From Telluria aromaticivorans (GTDB lineage Bacteria; Pseudomonadota; Gammaproteobacteria; Burkholderiales; Burkholderiaceae_D): a stretch of DNA of 64,000 nt. The position numbers and the translations under genes were made by a program. Location: NCBI RefSeq assembly GCF_013003915.1, contig NZ_JABAIV010000002.1, positions 558,001 through 622,000 of the forward strand, given 5' to 3'. Positions 44,149-52,579 of this stretch are shown in pieces. How positions within the stretch are numbered: position 1 is the stretch's first letter; each line of letters starts with the position of its first letter. A model generated the notes under the pieces. The model did not search any database. It was not told where the DNA came from and saw only the letters and a list, made by a program, of their open reading frames with translations.

Positions 44149-44904
44149 TCAGGGTTGCCAGCCGCGCTGCTGGGCGGCGCGTTCGGCCACAGGGTCGAGC
44201 GTGGCGCCGACGATGCGTGCGTCGATGGCTGCCTGGACCGCAGGCGGCAGCACGCTGCCATCGACCCAGGCCGCGCCGGCGCCGGCCTGGGCCACCACGG
44301 GAATGGTCCAGCGTCCGCCGGCGCGGCAGGCCAGGCCGGCGGTGGTGTCGACCACGAAGCTGCGGCAATAGCTGCCGTCTTTTGAGACAAAGGTGACACC
44401 GATGCGCACCCCGGTTTCGGATGGCCCGGGGCTCGCCAGTTGCCCTCCGAGCGCATCGGTGAGCTTGCCGCGCGCCACCAGCGCGCCGTCGCTCGCCATC
44501 AGGCTCACCAGGTCGGGGTCGGGCCGCAGCGCCTGCCAGCCGAACGCGCCAGCGGCGGCACCCACCGCGAGCGCCGCACCGAGCGCCGCCCAGTGGCGCG
44601 GCGTCCAGGATGGACGGGGCGGGGTTGCCGGCGGCGGAGCGCGGCCGGGACGGAGGGTGTCGAGATGGACGATCTTGGCGCCGCGCGCTGGCGGATGGCG
44701 CTGGGCGTGGCTGTTGCCGTCGTGGCCATTGGCCGAGACGCTGAAGATGTGCGAGCGCCCGAGGCCGGCCTGCTCCTTGCGGTGCTGGGAGAGGCGCGCC
44801 TCCAGCACCGGGTCGGCGCGGACGGCCCGCTCGACCGCCGCGCGCGCCGGCTCGGCCAACTCACCGTTGATGTATGCAATCAGGAGGTCGTCCGAGAATT
44901 TCAT
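44149..44904 (-). CDS. Anti-sigma factor-like membrane protein
   Basis: A 251-aa protein. ATG at 44904 (MKFSDDLLIAYINGELAEPA) is chosen because earlier in-frame codons lie within the LON-domain gene. The N-terminal 60 residues resemble the anti-sigma helical domain (LIAYINGEL-plus-RAAVERAVRADPVLEARL), without a zinc-binding HxxxCxxC. One membrane helix (about 113-132) is followed by a periplasmic domain with YCRSFVVDTTAGLACRAGG. No sigma-factor gene is adjacent, so the partner is unknown. The preceding gene on the same strand ends 33 bp upstream. Confidence 0.75.
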   Translation of the reverse strand: MKFSDDLLIAYINGELAEPARAAVERAVRADPVLEARLSQHRKEQAGLGRSHIFSVSANGHDGNSHAQRHPPARGAKIVHLDTLRPGRAPPPATPPRPSWTPRHWAALGAALAVGAAAGAFGWQALRPDPDLVSLMASDGALVARGKLTDALGGQLASPGPSETGVRIGVTFVSKDGSYCRSFVVDTTAGLACRAGGRWTIPVVAQAGAGAAWVDGSVLPPAVQAAIDARIVGATLDPVAERAAQQRGWQP

Positions 44905-44936
44905 GCCAGCACGCCAAGTTGTCAGCCAGTGAGAAA

Positions 44937-45557
44937 CTAAGAGGTAATCAGCCCATGTTCGTCGAGGACATCGTGCAGCACTTCGAGCCGGATCACGGGA
45001 TTGTCGAGCATGAGCATCTGGTGTTTCTGCTGGTTGGGCAGCGGCAGCAGTTCGCACCAGCGGTTCGCCACCCAGCCGCAGTCGTCGAGCCGGAACGGCG
45101 GCTGCACCGGCCAGCGGTCCTGGGGCACGTCGTGCAGCGAAGACAGCACGCGGTCGAGCGCATCGGACGCGCCCTGCAGTTCGGACGGCACGCGCACCGT
45201 ATGGTCGTCTTCGACCAGTTCGGCCTCGGCCACCCACAGCCCGTTCAGGCGCTGTTCGGCGGTGACCACCGTGAAGCGCGAGCCGCCGCGGCACATCACC
45301 TGCAGCAGGCCCGGCGTGGTGCTCGTGGTTTCGGTGACGGAAGCAATGGTACCGGAGGCAACGAAACGTTCCGGGTCGCCCTCGGGCTGGCGCACTTCAT
45401 GTCCCTGCGTGAGCAATACCACCCCGAACGGCGTGTCTTCGGTGAGGCAGCGGCTGATCATGTCGAGGTAACGCACCTCGAACACCTGCAGCGGCAATAC
45501 CCCGTCCGGGAACAGTACCGTACTGAGCGGGAAAAGCGGCATGGAAATCGTGGACAT
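44937..45557 (-). CDS. LON substrate-binding-domain protein
   Basis: A 206-aa stand-alone LON N-terminal domain protein. The start MPLFPLSTVLFPDGVLPLQV followed by FEVRYLDMI is the family signature, and GTIASV and FRLDDCGWVANRW fit later strands. There is no AAA or protease domain. Such proteins are of uncertain function, perhaps substrate adaptors. ATG at 45557 gives a typical short N-terminus. Confidence 0.9.
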   Translation of the reverse strand: MSTISMPLFPLSTVLFPDGVLPLQVFEVRYLDMISRCLTEDTPFGVVLLTQGHEVRQPEGDPERFVASGTIASVTETTSTTPGLLQVMCRGGSRFTVVTAEQRLNGLWVAEAELVEDDHTVRVPSELQGASDALDRVLSSLHDVPQDRWPVQPPFRLDDCGWVANRWCELLPLPNQQKHQMLMLDNPVIRLEVLHDVLDEHGLITS

Positions 45558-45613
45558 GATCCCATCATGACAGAATCACAGCGGGGACCGGAGCACGATT
45601 GAGGGTGGATTTC

Positions 45614-45721
45614 CGTAGCGTGGGCGGCTTCGCCGCCCACGCGGTCAACCAACGCCCGCTCGGCCGCGACTTGTTTACCTTCGGCGATCACCGCGTGGGC
45701 GGGAAACCCGCCCACCCTACG
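45614..45721. repeat. Inverted-repeat element, copy F
   Basis: CGTAGCGTGGGCGGC at the left and GCGTGGGCGGG...CCCGCCCACCCTACG at the right. The inner arms are GCGGTCAAC and GATCACCGCG, a diverged version of GCGTTCAA/TTGAACGC. Its right end overlaps the 3' end of the gene at 45717 and provides that gene's TAG stop. Confidence 0.8.
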
Positions 45722-46148
45722 CGTCCGGGGCCTTCAAGGGCATCGTACGGATGGCATTGCCGAAGTTCGCCAGCCGCCAGCGCAGGCGCTCCAGCCCCGG
45801 ATCGGGTATCGGCACGGTGCGCACCCGCAGCATCCCTCCCGGCAATACCGGACAGGGAATGTCCTGCTCGCCCGCCTCCTCGACCGGCAGGCGGAAGGCG
45901 GCGCCCGGCGCCAGCTGCACCGGGCCGAAGACCAGCGGCTTGCCGGTAGCGTTCCGCAGCAGCAGCACGTCCTGCACGCCGAGCGTCAGGCGCACCGCCG
46001 ACTGCCGGCTGCCGGGCGCGATCTCCAGCAGCAGTTCATGGCTGCCGCCGCGCAGCGGCGCCAGCGTGCTCCACAGCAGGGCCAGCAGCGCGCCTCCCGC
46101 AAGGACGGTCAGCGGCCAGTGGCGGCGCCAGGCCGGGGCGGGCGTCAT
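45717..46148 (-). CDS. Hypothetical membrane-anchored protein
   Basis: A 143-aa protein with an N-terminal membrane helix (about 12-31) and a basic start (PAWRRHW), so probably anchored with a periplasmic C-terminal domain of beta-type pattern (LLLRNATGKPLVFGPVQLAP). No family is recognised. Its last codon and TAG stop lie in the end of repeat copy F, so the natural C-terminus may have been altered by the repeat. It is divergent from the CHASE kinase gene. Confidence 0.6.
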   Translation of the reverse strand: MTPAPAWRRHWPLTVLAGGALLALLWSTLAPLRGGSHELLLEIAPGSRQSAVRLTLGVQDVLLLRNATGKPLVFGPVQLAPGAAFRLPVEEAGEQDIPCPVLPGGMLRVRTVPIPDPGLERLRWRLANFGNAIRTMPLKAPDA

Positions 46149-46346
46149 GCGGCGTGCGGCGCGCGGACGCCGTTCAGGAAGGAAGAGCTCAGGTCAGAAT
46201 CTTGCATCAAGTAATTTTTTATCGATAAGCGGTTGCCAAACGCGACAACTGGCGTGCGCCTCAACCCAACAAGGATGCGTATCCTACTGCTTTTCGCGCG
46301 ATTCCGATCAACCTGCCCCCACGGCGCCCGCCGCGCGTACGACCAC

Positions 46347-48629
46347 ATGCCGCAGTCTTCTCCCGCCGACACCAGCCGCATTCCCCTGCCCGGTTCCGGA
46401 CAGGTGCCCCTGCTGCTGGCGCTGCTGGTCCTGCTGGTGACGCTCATCGTGACCTTCAGCGCCTGGAGCGGCGCCCAGCGTACCGCCCAGGCCCAGCTGC
46501 TGGAAACCTTCGACTACCGCACCCGCGACATGGCCGTCAGCATCAGCCGCCGCATGGCGGTGTACGAACAGGTGCTGCGCGGCGCGCGCGGCTACCTGCG
46601 CGGCTCGGTCGACGTCTCGCGGCGCGAGTGGGAAGAATACTACCGGGTGCTGCGGCTGGACCAGTCCTTCCCCGGCCTGGAAGCGCTCGGCATCAGCGTG
46701 ATCGTGCCGCCCGGCGCGCTGGATGCCCACGTGGCCGCCATGCGGCGCGAGGGTTTCGCCGGCTACGCGGTGCACCCGGCGGTGCAGGTCGCGGGACCGC
46801 GCCCAGTCTATACGGCCATTAAGCGCATCGAGCCTTTCACCGGGCGCAACCTGCGCGCTTTCGGCTACGACATGTTCAGCGAGCCGGTACGGCGCGCCGC
46901 CATGGTGCGTGCGCGCGACAGCGGGCAAGCGGCCCTGAGCGGCAAGGTAGTGCTGATCCAGGACGGCAAGGGAGCCCCGCAGGCCAGCGTCGTCATGTAC
47001 CTGCCGGTGTACCGCGCAGGCGAGCTGGCCGGCACCGTCGAGCAGCGCCGCAACGCCATCGCCGGCTGGGTCTATGCCCCTTTCCGCATGAACGACCTGA
47101 TGCAGGGCCTGGGCGGCGCCCATTCGACCGACCTCGACATCGAGATTCACGACGGCGAACCGATCGACGGCGCCACCCTGATCTACCGCTCCACGCCTGC
47201 CGCCGTGCACGCTCCGCGCGCCGCAGGGCTCAAGGCGAGCGCCCAGATCATGCCGGGCGGACGCACCTGGACCATCAGCATGCGTTCCAGCGCCGCCCTC
47301 GAAAACAGTGTCGATTCCACGCGTCCGCTCCTGATCGCCATCACCGGGACCAGCCTGGGCGTCCTGCTCAGCATCGTGGTGTGGCTGCTGGCGCGGCAAC
47401 GGCGCGGTGCGCTGCAGCTGGCGCAGGGCATGACGCTGGAGCTGCGCGAATCGCACGACCAAGTGGCCGCCGAACAAAAGCGCATGCAGGTGATCCTGGA
47501 GAATGCGCCGGACGCCTTCCTGGCCCTCGACAGCCGCGGCCGGATCACCGACTGGAATGCCCAGGCCACCCGGCTGTTCGGCTGGAGCGTGAGTGAAGCC
47601 ATCGGGCGCGAGGCCGGGCAATTGCTGCCCGAGGACAGGCGCGCCGCATTCCGCAGCGGCTTCGAGGCCTTCGCGTCCAGCGGGCAGAGCGGCATGCTGG
47701 GCAAGGTGACCGAACTGACCGTGCTCGACCGCCACGGCCGCCCCATCCCGGCCGAGCTGACCGTGGCGAAGCTCGCGGTAGGAAACGGTTTCGGCGCCAC
47801 CGCCTTCGTGCGCGATATCACGCCGAGGAAAGAAACCGAAGCGCGCGAGCAGCAGCGCCAGCAGCGGCTCGACGAAGCGCGCCAGGCCCTCAGCCGTTCG
47901 CAGAAGCTGGAGGCGGTGGGAAAACTGACGGGTGGCGTCGCCCACGACTTCAACAATATCCTGCACATCATCAGCGCCAACGTGCAACTGATGCTGCGCG
48001 CGGACGGCGCCAACCGCAAGCGCCTGCTCAGCATCCTCGATGCGGTCGACCGCGGTTCGAAACTGGCCGGGCAGCTGCTCGCCTTTGCACGGCGCCAGCC
48101 GCTGCACCCGACCAGTGTCGATATCGGCGAGCTGCTCGAGCGCATGGACAGCCTGGTGCTGCGCGCGGCAGGCGACAGCATCCGGCTGGAAAAAAGCGTC
48201 CCGCCCGGCCTGTGGCCGACCCTGGTGGACCCGAACCAGCTCGAGAACGTGCTGCTCAACCTGGTGATCAATGCGCGCGACGCGATGGACGGCAGCGGCC
48301 GCATCACCCTGGCGCTCAGCAATGTCACCATCGATCACGATTCCGAGTTGGCCCCGGGCGACTACGTGGCCGTGGCCATAGCCGATTCCGGCCACGGCAT
48401 GCCCGTGGAAGTGATGGAGCGCGCCTTCGAACCCTTCTTCACCACCAAGCCCGAGGGCAAGGGCACCGGGCTGGGACTGTCGATGGCGCATGGCTTCGCA
48501 CGCCAGAGCGGCGGCGACATCCGCCTCGCGAGCGAACCTGGCAAGGGCACGACGGTGACCATCTACCTGCCACGCCACGTGGTGGCGGCGCGCCCGGCTC
48601 TTGACGCGGGCGTGGCCGCGCCGTACTGA
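46347..48629 (+). CDS. CHASE/PAS sensor histidine kinase
   Basis: A protein of about 760 aa. ATG at 46347 is preferred because the stretch between the earlier ATG (46275) and it uses codons rare here (CTA, CTT, CGA, TCA). Layout: membrane helix (about 17-37), extracytoplasmic CHASE domain (about 70-280; FPGLEALGISVIVPP), second helix (about 330-350), PAS (about 385-500; LENAPDAFLALDSRGRITDW), HisKA with phospho-His in GGVAHDFNNIL, N box NLVINARDAMDG, and G boxes GHGMP and GTGLGLSMAHGF. No receiver domain is attached. The ligand for CHASE is unknown; cognate regulator not adjacent. Confidence 0.9.
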   Translation: MPQSSPADTSRIPLPGSGQVPLLLALLVLLVTLIVTFSAWSGAQRTAQAQLLETFDYRTRDMAVSISRRMAVYEQVLRGARGYLRGSVDVSRREWEEYYRVLRLDQSFPGLEALGISVIVPPGALDAHVAAMRREGFAGYAVHPAVQVAGPRPVYTAIKRIEPFTGRNLRAFGYDMFSEPVRRAAMVRARDSGQAALSGKVVLIQDGKGAPQASVVMYLPVYRAGELAGTVEQRRNAIAGWVYAPFRMNDLMQGLGGAHSTDLDIEIHDGEPIDGATLIYRSTPAAVHAPRAAGLKASAQIMPGGRTWTISMRSSAALENSVDSTRPLLIAITGTSLGVLLSIVVWLLARQRRGALQLAQGMTLELRESHDQVAAEQKRMQVILENAPDAFLALDSRGRITDWNAQATRLFGWSVSEAIGREAGQLLPEDRRAAFRSGFEAFASSGQSGMLGKVTELTVLDRHGRPIPAELTVAKLAVGNGFGATAFVRDITPRKETEAREQQRQQRLDEARQALSRSQKLEAVGKLTGGVAHDFNNILHIISANVQLMLRADGANRKRLLSILDAVDRGSKLAGQLLAFARRQPLHPTSVDIGELLERMDSLVLRAAGDSIRLEKSVPPGLWPTLVDPNQLENVLLNLVINARDAMDGSGRITLALSNVTIDHDSELAPGDYVAVAIADSGHGMPVEVMERAFEPFFTTKPEGKGTGLGLSMAHGFARQSGGDIRLASEPGKGTTVTIYLPRHVVAARPALDAGVAAPY

Positions 48630-48796
48630 GTATCGCGTGATTGCCGGGGCCGGCAGGAATGCCGACGCCGGTTAGATCTAGCTCCAATCCGCACAATCGT
48701 GCGTGCGCAGGCCGGGTGCTACATTGGGTTCGCCCTTCCCGTCCCGGCGGCTCTTAAGTGATCGGCATTCGCCACCAGGGGAATTGTCAGGCGCTC

Positions 48797-49072
48797 TTAG
48801 GCGGCTTCGCCGCGGTAGCGGCTGGAAACGCGGTTGCGCCCATGCGACTTGGCGTCGTACATCGCCAGGTCGGCGCTGCGCAGCAGCGCGTCGGCGTCGA
48901 GGCCTTGGCCGGGGAACATGGCGCAGCCCAGGCTGCCGGAGATGCGGTGCACCAGCTCGCCATCTTCGAACGGTTCGTTCAGCTGCACCAGGATGTTCTC
49001 GGCCACCCGGGCCGCGTCTTCCTGGCCGTCGCAGCGCGGCAGCAGCACGACGAATTCGTCGCCGCCGATGCG
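48797..49072 (-). pseudogene. GGDEF-domain fragment, duplicate of the adjacent cyclase 3' end
   Basis: These 276 bp match 49308-49583 closely over the same length and encode RIGGDEFVVLLPRCDGQ through to SSRYRGEAA and stop. Identity breaks off sharply just before the RIGGDEF codons. It lacks the I-site and the first part of the GGDEF fold, so it cannot be an active cyclase. Repeat copy G lies between it and the intact gene. The 57 bp between its end and the repeat (49073-49129) resemble neither. Confidence 0.88.
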
Positions 49073-49129
49073 CTGAGCGATGGTATTGAAGGCTAGCTGG
49101 CTGACGCCAGGCAGGGAAAGGTGGATGTT

Positions 49130-49257
49130 CGTAGGGTGGTCGGCTGTGCCGACCGCGCGTTCAGCCAGATCGTGCGTCGCCACAGTGCATGCCACAGTTG
49201 AACGCGCGGTCGTTCGTAACTCAGGCCACTGGCCTGAGTTACCCCGACCACCCTACA
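49130..49257. repeat. Inverted-repeat element, copy G
   Basis: CGTAGGGTGGTCGGC at the left and CCGACCACCCTACA at the right, as in the GGTCGG variant of copy B. The right core holds the palindrome GTAACTCAGGCC-ACT-GGCCTGAGTTAC split only by its centre. Inner arms GCGCGTTCA and TTGAACGCGC. Located between the diguanylate cyclase gene and the duplicated fragment of its 3' end. Confidence 0.85.
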
Positions 49258-49307
49258 TATCATGGCCGCATGATGCAATGGCGCCTTCAGGCGTGGCCAG
49301 ACAGACC

Positions 49308-51227
49308 CTAGGCAGCTTCGCCCCGGTAGCGGCTGGAAACGCGGTTGCGCCCATGCGACTTGGCGTCGTACATCGCCAGGTCGGCGCTGCGCAGCAGTGC
49401 GTCGGCGTCGAGGCCGTGGTCGGGGAACATGGCGCAGCCCAGGCTGCCGGAGATGCGGTGCACCAGTTCGCCATCCTCGAAGGGTTCGTTCAGCTGCACC
49501 AGGATGTTGTCGGCCACCCTGGCGGCGTCTTCCTGGCCGTCGCAGCGCGGCAGCAGCACGACGAATTCGTCGCCGCCGATGCGGGCCAGGGTGTCGGCAT
49601 CGCGCAGGCCAGCGCGCAGGCGGCGCGCCACCAGTTGCAGCAAGCGGTCGCCGGCGGCGTGGCCGTGGGTGTCGTTGACCGGCTTGAACTTGTCCAGGTC
49701 GAAATAGATTACCGCAACCTTGTGGCCGTCGCGGCTGGCAAGGCGGATCGCCTGGCGCAGGCGGTCGCCCAGCAGCACGCGGTTGGGCAGGCCGGTGAGC
49801 GCGTCTTCGTGCGCCATGCGGCGCATGCGCGCTTCCTCGTGCTTGCGGGCGTCGATGTTCGAGAAGGTGCCGACCATGCGCAGCGGTTGGCCGAGCTCGT
49901 CGCGCTCGCCCACGGTGCCGTGCGCGTCGATCCAGCTCCAGTCGCCATTGCGCAGGCGCACCCGGAACTCGGCGGCGAAGTCCGGCGCGTGCCCGGCCAG
50001 GTGGCTGCGCAACTGGGTGCGCAGCTGCGGCAGGTCTTCAGGATGAACGATGGCGTCGAGCGCGCTGCCGTACCACGAGATCACCGAGCGCTCGGTATCG
50101 AGGATCATCTGCGCGCGCGGCGACAGCGTCGCCAGGCCAGTGACGACGTCGCAGTCCCAGACGCCGTCGCCGGCCGCGTTCAGCGCCAGCTTCCAGCGCG
50201 CCTCGGCGGCGGCCAGGGCCTTCAGGGCGCGGCGGCGGCGCTCGGCGGCGGCGAGCAGGGCCCAGCCCACCAGGGAGAGCACCAGCGACACTGCGCCGCC
50301 AACCCAGGCCAGCACCGCGCGCTGCTGCGCGAACTGCGCGTTGGCGTCCTTCACGGCCTGCCCGACCGTCACCACCATGCCGTAATCGGGAATCTTGTGC
50401 CAGGCATAGAAGCGCTCGACCCCGTCGATCTGCCCGGCGCGGCGGAAGCTCCCGGTGACCGGGCTTTGCTCGGTATGCGGATTGTTCTTCAGGACCGTGC
50501 CGATACCGTGGTGGCGGTCGGCGTGGGTGCTGCGCGCAATGATGGCGCCATCAAGCGCGCGGATCAGCGACACCGAGCTGCTCGGGCCGAGGTCGATGTC
50601 GTCGTAGAAGCGGACGAAATAGTCGGGCGACACGGCCGCGATGAGCACGCCCTGCAGGCGTCCGTCCGCATCGCGGATCGACCGGCTGAATTGCACCACC
50701 CACGAACTGGTCAGCGGCGAAATCACGGGACGGTTGACGTAGAAACGATCGTCGTTGGTTTGCAGGTGGACGCTGTAGGCGGCCGTGCCGCTCATGTCCA
50801 GTCCTTCGCGCGACGGCCCCACGTTGGTGTAGACCAGCTTGCCGCTTGCATCGAGCACATTGACCAGCATCGGCACCCGATAGCGCAGGTGGCGCGAATG
50901 TTCGCCGACGGTCTGGGCGAAACCGTCGCGGTCGCGCTGCCAGGTGGCGCGCAACTGCAGCAGCGACAGGTCGACGATGCCGACCGTGGCGCGGACTTCC
51001 TCGGTAAAGGCGCGGGCATAGTTGCGCAGGTCGCGGTTGCTGCCGGCCGCGGCCAATGCGGTGAAACGCGATTGCTCCACCGCCACCAGGCCCCAGACGA
51101 TGGGCAGCATGATGGCCAGGTAGATGGCCAGGTCGCGCAGCACGCGCGGCCGGAAGAAATGCCCGATGCGCGTTCCCGATGGGGACGACGGGGGCAATGA
51201 CGATGACGAGAATGAAGGCGAAAGCAT
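49308..51227 (-). CDS. Membrane diguanylate cyclase (Cache-PAS-GGDEF)
   Basis: A protein of about 639 aa. The start is uncertain: ATG at 51326 overlaps a TATAAT on the same strand and its first 30 codons use rare codons, so 51227 (or 51257) is preferred. Layout: membrane helix (about 30-47), double-Cache-type extracytoplasmic domain (about 55-290), helix (about 295-320), PAS (about 335-455; WDCDVVTGLATLSPRAQ), GGDEF (about 470-635) with LTGLPNR, FDLDKFKPVND and RIGGDEF. The inhibitory I-site RDAD lies five residues before GGDEF. It makes c-di-GMP under product inhibition, responding to an extracellular small molecule. No EAL domain. Confidence 0.9.
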   Translation of the reverse strand: MLSPSFSSSSLPPSSPSGTRIGHFFRPRVLRDLAIYLAIMLPIVWGLVAVEQSRFTALAAAGSNRDLRNYARAFTEEVRATVGIVDLSLLQLRATWQRDRDGFAQTVGEHSRHLRYRVPMLVNVLDASGKLVYTNVGPSREGLDMSGTAAYSVHLQTNDDRFYVNRPVISPLTSSWVVQFSRSIRDADGRLQGVLIAAVSPDYFVRFYDDIDLGPSSSVSLIRALDGAIIARSTHADRHHGIGTVLKNNPHTEQSPVTGSFRRAGQIDGVERFYAWHKIPDYGMVVTVGQAVKDANAQFAQQRAVLAWVGGAVSLVLSLVGWALLAAAERRRRALKALAAAEARWKLALNAAGDGVWDCDVVTGLATLSPRAQMILDTERSVISWYGSALDAIVHPEDLPQLRTQLRSHLAGHAPDFAAEFRVRLRNGDWSWIDAHGTVGERDELGQPLRMVGTFSNIDARKHEEARMRRMAHEDALTGLPNRVLLGDRLRQAIRLASRDGHKVAVIYFDLDKFKPVNDTHGHAAGDRLLQLVARRLRAGLRDADTLARIGGDEFVVLLPRCDGQEDAARVADNILVQLNEPFEDGELVHRISGSLGCAMFPDHGLDADALLRSADLAMYDAKSHGRNRVSSRYRGEAA

Positions 51228-51489
51228 GGACGGCAACGCGGCAATCTGGTGGCACATCAAGGCGAAGCCGGGCGTCCTGCTCGCGCCCGAAACTGTCCTG
51301 GATGCGCCCGTCGGGAATACATTCATTATACCTACTGTTTATTACCAGAACTTATCGTACGGGCCACATTTGTTGAATTTTCTTACCGCATCTGTTGATG
51401 AAATTTTGTTCCATATTCTGCCGATTCGTGAAATATTCTTTCACCGCCAGGAAATGTTGGTGCGCAGGGACGCATGCTAGAGTGGCAGC

Positions 51490-51861
51490 ATGAAACTGTT
51501 CTATAACGCGATGGGGGCGCTGTGCGTGGTGCTGGGAATTATCGGCATCTTCCTGCCGCTGCTGCCCACCACGCCTTTCCTGCTGCTGGCATCCTGGTGC
51601 TTCGCACGGGGCTCGGATCGCCTGCACCGCTGGCTGCTGTCGCACCGCGTGTTCGGCAACTACCTGCGCAATTTCGAGGCCGGCCGCGGCATCCCGCTGC
51701 GCGCGAAGATCGTCGCCACCGTGCTGTTGTGGGGGTCGCTGCTGATGGCGATGGGGCGTTTCGACAGCCCCGTCGTGCCTGCCATGCTGGTGCTGGTGGG
51801 GAGCTGCGTCAGTATCTACATGTGGCGCTTCCTGCCGACGCTGCGCGTCGAGCGCAGCTGA
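51490..51861 (+). CDS. YbaN/DUF454-family membrane protein
   Basis: A 123-aa inner-membrane protein. The N-terminal helix and motif GIIGIFLPLLPTTPFLLLAS, then CFARGSDRLHRWLLSHRVFG and the later helices, are typical of the DUF454 (YbaN) family. Function unknown. ATG at 51490; no strong SD is visible. Transcribed alone. Confidence 0.92.
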   Translation: MKLFYNAMGALCVVLGIIGIFLPLLPTTPFLLLASWCFARGSDRLHRWLLSHRVFGNYLRNFEAGRGIPLRAKIVATVLLWGSLLMAMGRFDSPVVPAMLVLVGSCVSIYMWRFLPTLRVERS

Positions 51862-51960
51862 ACCGCGGCGCCCGCCTGTTGGCGAGCGGCGCCACGGTGC
51901 GACAAGAGTCCAGCTTGTTCGCGGACAGCGCACCACTCGCGCCGCCCGCACAAGACCCGG

Positions 51961-52359
51961 CTAGCAGCTGCGCTTGAGCTCTCCCCTGCCATTGCCCGGG
52001 TAGCTCAGCAGGATGCTGTCGGTACGCTGTCCCGGTACCCAGGTCATCTGGATATCGCCTTCGCGCGACGCGACGCGGTGGGTGCCGACTTCTTCGAGCC
52101 GGACGCGCTGCCAGCGCTCGAAGTCGGCGTAGATGGCCTGGTCGAGATGGAGCAGCGCCAGCCTGCGCCCGTTGGACAGGGCATAGGCGCCTTCGACTTC
52201 GTTGGCAAGCTGGGTGCCGGTCACCTTAAATGCGCCGCCGGTGCCCGGTCCGCCGCGCTGCCCCGTGACGTTCGCCGTTCCCTGCCCGCACTGGGCGGTG
52301 GAAGCGAGGGGTGCGGCCAGCAGGCAGGCTGCCGCAACCAGCGTATAAAGTGTGCGCAT
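51961..52359 (-). CDS. Hypothetical secreted protein
   Basis: A 132-aa protein with signal peptide (residues 1-22, MRTLYTLVAAACLLAAPLAS). The mature part is short, with two Cys (after the cleavage site and at the C-terminus, ELKRSC) that could pair, and a beta-type pattern (ALSNGRRLALLHLDQAIYAD). No family is recognised. Divergent from rnz across 220 bp, which holds only promoter-like DNA. Confidence 0.65.
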   Translation of the reverse strand: MRTLYTLVAAACLLAAPLASTAQCGQGTANVTGQRGGPGTGGAFKVTGTQLANEVEGAYALSNGRRLALLHLDQAIYADFERWQRVRLEEVGTHRVASREGDIQMTWVPGQRTDSILLSYPGNGRGELKRSC

Positions 52360-52579
52360 GACATCTCCTCATGAATGATCGAGTTGGCAGCCGCACCCAA
52401 TGGCGGCCGTCCTGCAAGCTCAGACAACAAGGTTCCAGTCAAGTGCGAAGCCGGGCTCACACTGCGCGAGAGCCTTGAGCGCGATCAAACAATCGATTTT
52501 TAATCGCCGCCGTCCAGGCCAGCGGCGCACACGTCGCAATTCCGGATAATGGAGTTTCAATATTGCGCTAGGGACGCTT

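Noticed and set aside
46308..48578. 756-codon frame antisense to the CHASE/PAS kinase
   Set aside because: The plus-strand kinase has all histidine-kinase boxes; the antisense product has none.
51325..51330. TATAAT on the minus strand as the promoter of the diguanylate cyclase gene
   Set aside because: Kept only as an argument against the most upstream start codon; no -35 partner is visible, so it is not listed as a promoter.
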